Source: VRUE01 sp040879985 (GTDB lineage Bacteria; Actinomycetota; Thermoleophilia; Solirubrobacterales; 70-9). From it: a stretch of DNA of 64,000 nucleotides. Shown here piece by piece: positions 18,210-26,589 of the stretch. The notes under the pieces are model-generated. The model did not search any database, was not told the origin of the DNA, and was given only the letters and a program-made list of their open reading frames with translations. Both the position numbers and the translations under genes were made by a program. Each line of letters opens with the position of its first letter. Position 1 is the first letter of the stretch. The stretch covers positions 62,001-126,000 of the forward strand of contig JBBDJH010000004.1 of assembly GCA_040879985.1 (NCBI GenBank), read 5' to 3'.

Positions 18210-19194
18210 AAACGAGGTTCAGCTGGGCTACGGACTGGCGCTCTTGCTTCAGCTCGTTGATGCTGGTGTCGATTCGGGGTCGCGAGAACTCGGGGACGTC
18301 TAGGCCCTCGACGATCTGCCACTCGCCGTTCTTGCAGCTGCAGGGGTGACCGGCTACTACCCCCTCGTCTATTCCGTAGGAGCCGTTGGCGGGGACGCCC
18401 ATCGAGACCCAGTCGCCCTCGGGCGTGCCGAGGACCCAGTCGCGCACGTGGTCGATCGCCGCGTTGGCGGCCGAGGCGGCGCTGGAGGCGCCGCGGGCGT
18501 CGATGATCTCGGCGCCGCGCTTGGCGACCCTGGGGATGAACTCCTCGCCGATCCAGGCCTCGTCGTCGATCGCCTCCCAGGCACTCGCGCCGTCGACCCT
18601 GGCGTTGACCAGATCCGGGTACTGGGTGGTCGAGTGGTTGCCCCAGACGGTTATGTTGGTGACGCTGGAAACGGGCTTGCCGAGCTTGTTGGCGAGCTGC
18701 GCGATCGCCCGGTTGTGATCGAGGCGCATCATCGCGGTGAAGCGCTCGCGCGGGACGCCGTCGGCGTTCGACATCGCGATCAGGCAGTTGGTGTTGGCCG
18801 GGTTGCCGACGACCAGCACACGGACGTCGGCGGCGGCGCCGGCGGCGATCGCCTCGCCCTGGGGCTTGAAGATCCCGCCGTTGGCCTCGAGCAGGTCGGC
18901 GCGCTCCATCCCCGGACCGCGCGGCCGGGCGCCGACGAGCAGACCGACGTTGCAACCCTCGAAGGCGGCCCCCGGCTGGTCGAAGATGTCGATCTTGCGC
19001 AGCAGCGGGAAGGCGCAGTCCTCGAGCTCCATCGCGGTGCCCTCGGCCGCCTTGACCGCGTCGGGGATCTCGAGCAGGCTGAGCTCGACCGGCGTCTCGG
19101 GGCCGAGCATCTGGCCGCTGGCGATGCGGAACAGCAGCGCGTAGCCGATCTGGCCGGCGGCGCCGGTAACGGTGACTTTGACGGGGGTGCTCAC
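18208..19194 (-). CDS. mdh: Malate dehydrogenase
   Basis: 328 aa, GTG start with AGGAG nine to ten bases upstream. NAD-binding 'TGAAGQIGYALLFRIASGQM' at the N-terminus, 'VLVVGNPANTNCLIAM' near 130-145, substrate Arg in 'MMRLDHNRA', and catalytic His in 'TVWGNHSTTQYPD'. It matches the cytosolic-type actinobacterial MDH of about 328 aa. Oxidises malate to oxaloacetate with NAD+. It follows icd on the same strand (42-bp gap), forming a TCA-cycle pair. Confidence 0.96.
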   Translation of the reverse strand: MSTPVKVTVTGAAGQIGYALLFRIASGQMLGPETPVELSLLEIPDAVKAAEGTAMELEDCAFPLLRKIDIFDQPGAAFEGCNVGLLVGARPRGPGMERADLLEANGGIFKPQGEAIAAGAAADVRVLVVGNPANTNCLIAMSNADGVPRERFTAMMRLDHNRAIAQLANKLGKPVSSVTNITVWGNHSTTQYPDLVNARVDGASAWEAIDDEAWIGEEFIPRVAKRGAEIIDARGASSAASAANAAIDHVRDWVLGTPEGDWVSMGVPANGSYGIDEGVVAGHPCSCKNGEWQIVEGLDVPEFSRPRIDTSINELKQERQSVAQLNLV

Positions 19195-19236
19195 GTGGAT
19201 TCGTCTCCTGAAGTCGTGGTTTGAAAGTGGTCGTTC

Positions 19237-20454
19237 CTACGCGGCCATCGCGCCCTGGAGGCGCTCGTCGATCGCGGCGAGGAACTCCTGCGTGGTGAGG
19301 TACTGCTGATCCGGACCGACGAGAAGCGCCAGGTCCTTGGTCATCTTGCCGCTCTCGACCGTCTCGATGCATACCTGCTCCAGGGTCGCGGCAAACCGCG
19401 AGACGTCGGCGGTCCCGTCGAGCCGGCCGCGGGCGGCGAGCGCGCGGGTCCAGGCGAAAATCGAGGCGATCGGGTTGGTCGACGTCGGCTCGCCCTCCTG
19501 GTGGCGGCGGAAGTGGCGGGTCACCGTGCCATGCGCCGCCTCGGCCTCGACCGTCCTGCCGTCGGGGCTCATCAGCACGCTCGTCATCAGGCCGAGCGAG
19601 CCGAAGCCCTGGGCGACGGTGTCGGACTGGACGTCGCCGTCGTAGTTCTTGCAGGCCCACACGTAGCCGCCTTCCCACTTCATCGCGGCGGCGACCATGT
19701 CGTCGATCAGGCGGTGTTCGTAGGCGATTCCCTTCGCCTCGAACTCGGCCTTGAACTCGCTCTCGTACACCTCTGCGAAAAGGTCCTTGAAACGACCGTC
19801 GTAGCGCTTGAGGATCGTGTTCTTGGTCGAGAGGTAGACCGGGTAACCGCGCTCGAGCCCGTAGCGCATCGAGGCGCGGGCGAAGTCGCGGATCGAATCG
19901 TCGAGGTTGTACATCGCCATCGCAATGCCGCCGCCGGGAAAGTCGTAGACGTCGAGCTCAAGCGGCTCGCCGCCGTCCTTCGGTGTGTAGGTCAGCGTCA
20001 GCGTGCCCTCGCCGGGGACGACCATGTCGGTGGCGCGGTACTGGTCGCCGAAGGCGTGGCGGCCGATCACGATCGGCTTGGTCCAGCCCGGCACCAGGCG
20101 CGGCACGTTGGAGATCACGATCGGCTCGCGAAAGATGACGCCGCCGAGGATGTTGCGGATCGTGCCGTTCGGCGAGCGGTACATCTGCTTCAGCCCGAAC
20201 TCCTCGACCCGCGCCTCGTCGGGGGTGATCGTCGCGCACTTGACACCGACGCCGTACCGCTTGATCGCCTCCGCCGCCTCGACCGTGATCCGGTCTTCGC
20301 TGGCGTCGCGGCTCTCGATCCCGAGGTCGTAGTAGACCAGCTCGAGATCGAGGTAGGGAAGGATCAGCTGCTCTTTGATGAACGACCAGATGATCCGGGT
20401 CATCTCGTCGCCGTCGAGCTCGACGACGGGATTCTTGACTTGCACCTTCGCCAC
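19237..20454 (-). CDS. icd: NADP-dependent isocitrate dehydrogenase
   Basis: 405 aa from GTG 20454. Homodimeric, eukaryote-like subfamily II: 'NPVVELDGDEMTRIIW' at the start, 'TITPDEARVEEFGLKQMYRS' with substrate-binding residues, 'SPNGTIRNILGG', 'ACKNYDGDVQSDTVAQGFGS' with the metal-binding Asp, and 'EAAHGTVTRHF' for NADP. Decarboxylates isocitrate to 2-oxoglutarate. Divergent from the AidB-like gene, with a palindromic repeat in between. Confidence 0.96.
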   Translation of the reverse strand: MAKVQVKNPVVELDGDEMTRIIWSFIKEQLILPYLDLELVYYDLGIESRDASEDRITVEAAEAIKRYGVGVKCATITPDEARVEEFGLKQMYRSPNGTIRNILGGVIFREPIVISNVPRLVPGWTKPIVIGRHAFGDQYRATDMVVPGEGTLTLTYTPKDGGEPLELDVYDFPGGGIAMAMYNLDDSIRDFARASMRYGLERGYPVYLSTKNTILKRYDGRFKDLFAEVYESEFKAEFEAKGIAYEHRLIDDMVAAAMKWEGGYVWACKNYDGDVQSDTVAQGFGSLGLMTSVLMSPDGRTVEAEAAHGTVTRHFRRHQEGEPTSTNPIASIFAWTRALAARGRLDGTADVSRFAATLEQVCIETVESGKMTKDLALLVGPDQQYLTTQEFLAAIDERLQGAMAA

Positions 20455-20470
20455 GACGCGCCACCCTAGC

Positions 20471-20536
20471 GAGACACTCGCTCCGCTGTTCCTTTCCGCT
20501 GCTATATCGGGATAAGGAACAGCGGAGCGGTGTCTA
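20471..20536. repeat. Palindromic repeat, copy B, between icd and the AidB-like gene
   Basis: CGCTCCGCTGTTCCTTTCCG (20479-20498) pairs with CGGGATAAGGAACAGCGGAG (20508-20527); an outer AGACAC/GTGTCT pair extends it. The arms match the copy at 13321-13371 inside GT39. Here it fills most of a 99-bp divergent promoter region, so it may affect expression of either gene. Confidence 0.8.
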
Positions 20537-20553
20537 CGTGCGAGAATCAGGCT

Positions 20554-22224
20554 ATGGCCACCGCCGAGCAGCGCAGCGCTGAGACGCACGAGGTCTTCAA
20601 CCAGGCGACCCCGCTGGAGGACTACAACTCCTTCGACGCCGACCGCGTCCTCGGCGAGGCGTTGGAGCGCGAGGGTGGCGGCTGGGCCAAGGAGAGGGCG
20701 CGCGAGCTGGGGGCGATCTGCGGCTCCGCGCAGACGATCCGCTGGGGCTTCGAGGCGAACGAGAAAAAGCCCGAGCTGCGCACCCACGACCGCTACGGCC
20801 ACCGCATCGACGAGGTCGAGTTCGACAGCTCCTGGCACGAGCTGATGCGGATCGGCGTCGGCCAGGGGCTGCACGCCGCGCCCTGGCGCGAGCCGGGCCC
20901 CGGCGCCCACGTCGCCCGTGCGGCGATGTTCAACCTGCTGATGCAGGCCGAGAGCGGCGTCGGCTGCCCGATCTCGATGACCTACTCGGCGATCCCGGCG
21001 CTGCGCAGACAGCCCGAGCTGGCCGCGGAGTGGGAGTCGCGCTTCCTCTCGCTCGACTACGACGAGCGCTCGCTGCCGGCCGAGCGCAAGCGCGGCGCCC
21101 TCTGCGGGATGGCGATGACCGAGAAGCAGGGCGGCTCCGACGTGCGCGCGAACACCACGGCTGCCACGCCGCTGAACGGCGGCGGCCCCGGCGCCGAGTA
21201 CGAGCTGGCCGGCCACAAGTGGTTCTGCTCGGCGCCGATGTGCGACGCCTTCCTCGTCCTCGCCCAGACCGACTCGGGCATCTCCTGTTTCCTGATGCCG
21301 CGCTGGACCCCCGACGGCGAGCGCAACGGCTTCCAGATCCAGCGGCTCAAGGACAAGCTCGGCAACCGCTCCAACGCCTCCAGCGAGATCGAGTTCCGCG
21401 GCGCCTGGGCGCGCATGGTCGGCGAGGAGGGCCGCGGCGTGCCGACGATCATCGAGATGGTCAACCACACCCGGCTCGACTGCGCGATCGGCGCCGCGAC
21501 CGGGATGCGGGCCGGCGTCGCGCAGGCGCTCAACCACGTCGCGCAGCGCGCCGCCTTCGGCAAGGAGCTGATCGAGCAGCCGCTGATGCGCAACGTGCTC
21601 GCCGACCTCTGCGTCGAGTCCGAGGCGGCGACGATCGCCGCGATGCGCCTGGCCCGCTCCTACGACGAGGTCGCCGCCGGCGACGAGGGCGCCGTCGAGT
21701 TCCGCCGCCTCGCCAACCCGGTGCTCAAGTACTGGCTGTGCAAGCGCGCCCCCTGGCACGCGGTCGAGTGCCTCGAGTGCCTCGGCGGCAACGGCTACGT
21801 CGAGGAGTCCGGCCTGCCCCGGCTCTACCGCGAGGCGCCGCTGGCCTCGATCTGGGAGGGCTCGGGCAACGTGCAGTGCCTCGACGTGCTGCGGGCGATG
21901 GTCAAGAGCCCGACCTCGGTCGAGGCATTCTTCGCCGAGGTGCTCGAGGGCGCCGGGGCCGAACCGCGGCTCGACGCCTACGTCGCCGCCCTGCGGGCCG
22001 AGATTCCGGGCGACATCGAGACGATCGAGTCGCGCGCACGGCGCATCGTCGAGCGGATGGCGCTGGCCCTGCAGGCCTCGCTGCTGGTCCGCTACGGCGA
22101 CCCGGCCGTCGCCGACGCCTTCTGCGCCTCGCGACTGGGGGGCGACTGGGGCAATGCCTTCGGAACGCTGCCGGCTGGGACCGACTTCGCGGCGATCATC
22201 GAGCGACACAGACCGGTTTCCTAG
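20554..22224 (+). CDS. AidB-like acyl-CoA dehydrogenase
   Basis: 556 aa from ATG 20554. Adaptive-response AidB subfamily: N-terminal 'NQATPLEDYNSFDADRVL', then 'MAMTEKQGGSDVRANTTAA' (FAD-binding), 'LAGHKWFCSAPMCDAFLVLA', and 'CLECLGGNGYVEESGLPRLY' followed by 'WEGSGNVQCLD', which fits the FAD site. E. coli AidB binds DNA and has weak isovaleryl-CoA dehydrogenase activity; the size (540-560 aa) agrees. Alkylation-response function is known for the family, not shown here. The stop codon forms the first bases of a 21-bp inverted-repeat arm. Confidence 0.9.
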   Translation: MATAEQRSAETHEVFNQATPLEDYNSFDADRVLGEALEREGGGWAKERARELGAICGSAQTIRWGFEANEKKPELRTHDRYGHRIDEVEFDSSWHELMRIGVGQGLHAAPWREPGPGAHVARAAMFNLLMQAESGVGCPISMTYSAIPALRRQPELAAEWESRFLSLDYDERSLPAERKRGALCGMAMTEKQGGSDVRANTTAATPLNGGGPGAEYELAGHKWFCSAPMCDAFLVLAQTDSGISCFLMPRWTPDGERNGFQIQRLKDKLGNRSNASSEIEFRGAWARMVGEEGRGVPTIIEMVNHTRLDCAIGAATGMRAGVAQALNHVAQRAAFGKELIEQPLMRNVLADLCVESEAATIAAMRLARSYDEVAAGDEGAVEFRRLANPVLKYWLCKRAPWHAVECLECLGGNGYVEESGLPRLYREAPLASIWEGSGNVQCLDVLRAMVKSPTSVEAFFAEVLEGAGAEPRLDAYVAALRAEIPGDIETIESRARRIVERMALALQASLLVRYGDPAVADAFCASRLGGDWGNAFGTLPAGTDFAAIIERHRPVS

Positions 22225-22337
22225 AGGGGTTGGGCAGGGGGCTCCACTTAACTTTTTCCGAAGGCACTAGACCGGCCGTCCGAGAAGGGCCGCCCGGAAA
22301 AAGTACAAGACGTTCCGCCCCCTGCCCAACCCCTCTA
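22222..22337. repeat. Long nested inverted repeat at the aidB-like stop codon
   Basis: Perfect 21-bp arms at 22222-22242 and 22317-22337; the left arm begins with the TAG stop of the upstream gene. An inner perfect stem ACTTTTTCCG (22251-22260)/CGGAAAAAGT (22295-22304) and a still inner CGGCC/GGCCG make three nested levels. It lies between convergent genes (aidB-like and the M50 protease). Confidence 0.88.
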
Positions 22338-22344
22338 TCCGGTT

Positions 22345-22402
22345 GCGTCGCGTAGGGCCCGACCTAGCTAACCCGTAGCGTCGCGTAGGGCGCGGCCGAC
22401 CT
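22345..22402. repeat. Partial tandem duplication of the 3' end of the M50 gene
   Basis: GCGTCGCGTAGGGC..CCGACCT (22345-22365), downstream of the M50 stop, repeats the coding 3' end GCGTCGCGTAGGGCGCGGCC + GACCT (22378-22402) with a 4-bp gap. It directly abuts the long inverted repeat. Confidence 0.7.
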
Positions 22403-23537
22403 GCTCGGCGGTGATGACGCCGCTGAGCTTTCCTTCTTCGTCCACCGCCATCACGGCGCCGAAGCGGCGCATGGTGCGGTTGGCGAGCAGCGAGTCGAGC
22501 GGGGCGTCGTCGCGGACCTGGAAGGTGCCGTCGTCGCTGTCGCTCTCGATCAGTTCGGAGATCAGCGAGGTGGTGCGGGAGGTCTCGGGGACCTCGTCGG
22601 CCTTGTCGCGGATCACCAGGCCGAGGAAGCGGTGGGCCGCGTCGACGACCGGGAACCAGGACCAGCGGTAGCGCAGGAAGTACTCGTCGAGGGCCTGCTC
22701 GACGCTGAGCTTGCCGGGGATCGCCACGGGTTCGCGGTCCATGATGTCGGAGACCGTGAGCTCGCTGATCCGGCTGGTGATCGCGGTCTGGGCGGTGGCG
22801 GCCCGTGCCGAGCCGTTGATGACGAAGCCGATCAGGGCCAGCCAGACGCCGCTGAAGAGGTAGCCGTCGAAGATAAGCAGCAGGCCGCCGGCGACGAAGA
22901 GCCAGGCGAAGACGCGGCCGAGGCCGGCCGCGAAGCGGGTCGCCGAGGTGCGGTTGCCGGTCCGCCACCAGGCGATCGCGCGGACGATCCGGCCACCGTC
23001 CATCGGGAAGGCGGGCAGCAGGTTGAAGATCAGGACCAGCAGGTTGATCGTCGCCAGCCAGCCGACCATCGCCAGCACCCCCGAGACGCCCGAGTTGCTC
23101 TCGATCAGGACCGCCTTGCCGAACCCCTCGCCGCCCGCGGCGAGCAGCCCGATCGCGGCGAGGACGACGACGATCGCCAGGGTGACGAGCGGGCCGGCGA
23201 CGGCGACCTTGAACTCGGTCGCCGGGCTGTCCGATTCGCGGTCCATGCGCGCCATCCCGCCGAAGATCCAGAGCTGAATGCTGGTGATGCCAATCCCCCT
23301 GCGCAGGGCGACGAAGGCGTGGCCGAGCTCGTGCAGGACGATCGAGGTGAAGAAGCCGAGCGCGCTGAGCACCGCCAGCACGAACGGGGTCGTGGAGGAG
23401 CTGCTCTGGCCGAGCACGTCCCCGTAGAACTGCGAGAGCCAGAAGATGACGAGGAAGAGGACGAGGAACCAGGACCAGTCGACCGCGATGCGGATCCCCC
23501 GCACGTGGAAGAGGGTTATCGATTTGCCGCCGGGCAT
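22368..23537 (-). CDS. Site-2 protease (M50 family) with C-terminal CBS domains, Rip3-like
   Basis: 389 aa. Zinc motif HELGH at residues 69-73 in a membrane segment; a second metal-site region 'NLLPAFPMDGGRI' near 180 supplies the Asp. Six membrane segments up to about residue 235. The C-terminal 140 residues form a CBS pair ('VSDIMDREPVAIPGKLSVEQ' and the closing 'LSGVITAEQVGRALRD'), which usually sense adenine nucleotides. Intramembrane protease that likely clips membrane-bound regulators such as anti-sigma factors. The start is close to the 100-N gap. Confidence 0.92.
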   Translation of the reverse strand: MPGGKSITLFHVRGIRIAVDWSWFLVLFLVIFWLSQFYGDVLGQSSSSTTPFVLAVLSALGFFTSIVLHELGHAFVALRRGIGITSIQLWIFGGMARMDRESDSPATEFKVAVAGPLVTLAIVVVLAAIGLLAAGGEGFGKAVLIESNSGVSGVLAMVGWLATINLLVLIFNLLPAFPMDGGRIVRAIAWWRTGNRTSATRFAAGLGRVFAWLFVAGGLLLIFDGYLFSGVWLALIGFVINGSARAATAQTAITSRISELTVSDIMDREPVAIPGKLSVEQALDEYFLRYRWSWFPVVDAAHRFLGLVIRDKADEVPETSRTTSLISELIESDSDDGTFQVRDDAPLDSLLANRTMRRFGAVMAVDEEGKLSGVITAEQVGRALRDATG

Positions 23538-23564
23538 TGCCTCAATAGTACGGGGACGTCGGGG

Positions 23565-23664
23565 NNNNNNNNNNNNNNNNNNNNNNNNNNNNNNNNNNNN
23601 NNNNNNNNNNNNNNNNNNNNNNNNNNNNNNNNNNNNNNNNNNNNNNNNNNNNNNNNNNNNNNNN
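23565..23664. other. Assembly gap (100 N)
   Basis: Exactly 100 N, the usual scaffold filler, so true length is unknown. ACGTCGGGG occurs on both flanks, suggesting the contigs ended in the same short repeat and may simply overlap. The shared promoter region of the M50 and M28 genes lies here. Confidence 0.98.
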
Positions 23665-23675
23665 ACGTCGGGGCC

Positions 23676-24851
23676 ATGGCGATTGACGAGGCACGACTGC
23701 GAAGTTTGTTGGAGGAGCTTGAGGTGATTGAGCGGCCGTCTGCTTCAAAGGGGGAGCGACGGGCCGCAGAGTGGCTGGTGCGCAAGTTTGGCGAGCTGGG
23801 GGCGGAAGCCCGCATTGAGGCGGAGCAAGCGCACGGGACCTATTGGTGGCCGCTCGGCGTCGGCGCCGCGCTCGGGGCGCTGGGTGGGGTCGTGGCGCTG
23901 CGTGGGCGGCGGCTGCGCGGCGGCGCCCTGGCCGGCGCCGCGGCGGCGGGGATGGCATCGGACTTCCCGCCCGGCAAGCGATGGCTGCGCCGCCTGCTGC
24001 CCCGCCGCACCACCTACAACGTCGTCTGCGAGCTCGGCGACCGCGAGGCGGAGCGCACGGTCGTCGTCATCGCCCACCACGACGCCGCCCATTCCGGCCT
24101 CGTCTTCCATCCCAAGCTGCCCGAGATCGCCGACCGGCTGGGGATGATCGAGCGCAGCGACACCAGCCCGCCGCTGATGGCGCCGGTGCTCGGCGGGCCG
24201 GCGCTGGCGGCGCTCGGCGCGCTCAGCGGCAGGCGCGGCCTGACGAAGCTGGGCGTCTTCCTCGGCCTCGGCTCGGCCGCGGCGATGGCCGAGATCGGCG
24301 CCCGCGGGGTCGTGCCCGGCGCCAACGACAACGGCACCGCGGTCGTCTCGCTGCTGGCCCTGGCCGAGCATCTGCGCGAGCAGCCGCCGCAGAACCTGCG
24401 GGTGATCCTGCTCTCGGCCGGCTCGGAGGAGTCGTTCAGCGAGGGGATGAAGGCCTTCGGCGAGCGCCACTTCCCGCGGCTGCCGCGCGAGAGCACCTTC
24501 TTCCTCTGCCTCGAGTCGATCGGCTCGCCGCACCTGCTGGTCCTGCGCGGCGAGGGCTTCCTGAAGATGCGCGAGTACCCGCAGCGGGCGCTGGCGCTGC
24601 TCGACGGCCTCGCCGAGGAGCTCGGCATCTGGCTCTACCCCAACCTGCGCCTGCGCAACGGCACCGACGGCCTCGAGTCAATGGCGGCCGGCTACGAGAC
24701 CGCGGTGATCGCCGGCTGCACCGATCTCAAGCAGCCCGCCAACTACCACTGGTGGCACGACCTCGCCGAGAACGTCGACTTCGGCAGCGTCGCCGACGGC
24801 ATCCGCCTCTCCGAGGCGACGATCCGCCGCCTCGACGACCAGTGGCTGTGA
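23676..24851 (+). CDS. M28-family zinc metallopeptidase-like protein
   Basis: 391 aa from ATG 23676, only 11 bases after the gap, so an upstream start cannot be excluded. M28 metal ligands: 'AHHDAAHSG' (133-141), 'GANDNGTAV' with D218, 'SAGSEE' with E251-E252, and a late His in 'PANYHWWHDLAENV'. Two hydrophobic stretches (58-75 and 80-92) after the N-terminal helix, and more around 165-205, suggest membrane anchoring with the peptidase domain interrupted. Aminopeptidase-type activity is likely; substrate unknown. Confidence 0.85.
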   Translation: MAIDEARLRSLLEELEVIERPSASKGERRAAEWLVRKFGELGAEARIEAEQAHGTYWWPLGVGAALGALGGVVALRGRRLRGGALAGAAAAGMASDFPPGKRWLRRLLPRRTTYNVVCELGDREAERTVVVIAHHDAAHSGLVFHPKLPEIADRLGMIERSDTSPPLMAPVLGGPALAALGALSGRRGLTKLGVFLGLGSAAAMAEIGARGVVPGANDNGTAVVSLLALAEHLREQPPQNLRVILLSAGSEESFSEGMKAFGERHFPRLPRESTFFLCLESIGSPHLLVLRGEGFLKMREYPQRALALLDGLAEELGIWLYPNLRLRNGTDGLESMAAGYETAVIAGCTDLKQPANYHWWHDLAENVDFGSVADGIRLSEATIRRLDDQWL

Positions 24852-24858
24852 GCCGAAC

Positions 24859-24879
24859 TCCGACCGCGTGGTCGGATTT
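24859..24879 (+). terminator. Intrinsic terminator after the M28 gene
   Basis: TCCGACC-GCGT-GGTCGGA followed by TTT, seven bases after the stop codon. Short T-run, so moderate strength. Confidence 0.55.
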
Positions 24880-24900
24880 CGCATCTATAGGATCGCCGCC

Positions 24901-26589
24901 GTGCCCACTCATGACGTACTGGTGATCGGCGCCGGGCTGGCCGGACAGAGGGCCGCCCTGGCCGCGGCCGAGCAAGGGGTCTCGGTCGGGATCCTCAGCA
25001 AGGTCCACCCGGTGCGCTCGCACTCCAACGCGGCGCAGGGCGGGATCAACGCCGCGCTCAACCCCGGCGACTCCTGGGAGTCGCACGCCTTCGACACGGT
25101 CAAGGGCTCCGACTACCTCGGCGACCAGGACGCGATCGAAGTGATGTGCCGCGAGGCCCCCGAGGAGATCCTCCACCTCGAGCACCTCGGCGTCACCTTC
25201 CACCGCAACGAGGAGGGCAAGCTCGGCACCCGCGCCTTCGGCGGCGCCTCCGCCGCGCGCACCTACTACGTCGCCGACATCACCGGCCAGGCGATCATGC
25301 ACGTCCTCTACGAGCAGCTGATGAAGCACTCCGACTCGGTCGCCCGCTACGAGGAGTGGTTCTGCACCGCCCTGGCCATGGACGAGCAGGGCGAGTGCTG
25401 CGGCGTCGTCACCCGCAACATCGCCGACGGCTCGACGCAGCTGTTCACCGCGAAGGCGGTGATCCTCGCCTGCGGCGGTAACGGCCAGGTCTGGAAGCCG
25501 ACCACCAACGCGCTGATCTGCACCGGCGACGGGATCGCGATGGCCTACCGGGCGGGCGCCAAGCTGATGGACATGGAGATGATCCAGTACCACCCGACGA
25601 CGCTGGCCGGCAAGGGCTTCCTGATCACCGAGGGTGCCCGCGGCGAGGGCGCCCACCTGCTCAACGCCAAGGGCGAACGCTTCATGGAGCGCTACGCGCC
25701 GAACAAGATGGAACTGGCCTCGCGCGACGTCGTCTCCCGCGCCGAGCAGACCGAGATCGACGAGGGCCGCGGCTTCCCCGACGGCACCGTCGCGCTCGAC
25801 ATCACCGTCGTGCCGAAGAAGCGGATCCACGAGGCGCTGCGCGAGATCGTCCTCGTCGGCCAGGACTTCGCCGGCGTCGACATCACCAAGGAACCGATCC
25901 GGATCAAGCCCGGCAACCACTACACGATGGGCGGCGTCAAGACCGACGTCGACGGCCGCACCGACGTTCCCGGCCTCTACGCCGCCGGCGAGACCGCCTG
26001 CGTCTCGGTCCACGGCGGCAACCGGCTCGGCGCCAACTCACTGCTCGACACGCTGATCTTCGGCCGCCGCTCCGGCGCCGACGCCGCCGCCCGCGCCAAG
26101 CGGATCGAGGGCTCGCGGCCCTCACGCGGGGCGCTCGAGGCCGAGCAGGCCGAGATCGACGCGATCTCCTCGCGTGAGAAGGGCTCCGGCCGGCGCGTCT
26201 CGGAGATCAAGTCCGAGCTGGGCACGACGATGGACGCCAAGGTCGCCGTCTTCCGCAACGAGGCCGGCATCCAGGAAGCGCTGGAGATCGTGCGCAGGCT
26301 GAAGGAGGAGGCGAAGTCCGCCTACATCGACGATAAGGGCAGCGTCTTCAACCAGGACATCCTCGGCGCGATCGAGCTCGGCTACATGCTCGACAACGCC
26401 GAGTGCACCTGCATCGGCGCGCTGGAGCGAAAGGAGAGCCGCGGCGCCCAGTACAGGACCGACTTCCCCGAGCGCAACGACGCGGAGTGGCTCAAGCACA
26501 TCGACATGCAGCGCGGCGACGACGGGCCGGAGATCTCATACTCAGAGGTGACGATGACCCAGTGGGAGCCCCAGGAGAGGACTTACTGA
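24901..26589 (+). CDS. sdhA: Succinate dehydrogenase/fumarate reductase flavoprotein subunit
   Basis: 562 aa from GTG 24901. FAD fold 'VIGAGLAGQRAAL' at residues 8-20; H41 in 'RSHSNAAQGG' is the usual covalent-FAD histidine; catalytic region 'HPTTLAGKGFLITEGARGEG' with the active-site Arg further on; 'GANSLLDTLIFGR' near the C-terminal third. Oxidises succinate to fumarate and passes electrons to SdhB. First gene of sdhA-sdhB-sdhE; TATAGG about 15 bases upstream could be a -10. Confidence 0.95.
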   Translation: MPTHDVLVIGAGLAGQRAALAAAEQGVSVGILSKVHPVRSHSNAAQGGINAALNPGDSWESHAFDTVKGSDYLGDQDAIEVMCREAPEEILHLEHLGVTFHRNEEGKLGTRAFGGASAARTYYVADITGQAIMHVLYEQLMKHSDSVARYEEWFCTALAMDEQGECCGVVTRNIADGSTQLFTAKAVILACGGNGQVWKPTTNALICTGDGIAMAYRAGAKLMDMEMIQYHPTTLAGKGFLITEGARGEGAHLLNAKGERFMERYAPNKMELASRDVVSRAEQTEIDEGRGFPDGTVALDITVVPKKRIHEALREIVLVGQDFAGVDITKEPIRIKPGNHYTMGGVKTDVDGRTDVPGLYAAGETACVSVHGGNRLGANSLLDTLIFGRRSGADAAARAKRIEGSRPSRGALEAEQAEIDAISSREKGSGRRVSEIKSELGTTMDAKVAVFRNEAGIQEALEIVRRLKEEAKSAYIDDKGSVFNQDILGAIELGYMLDNAECTCIGALERKESRGAQYRTDFPERNDAEWLKHIDMQRGDDGPEISYSEVTMTQWEPQERTY

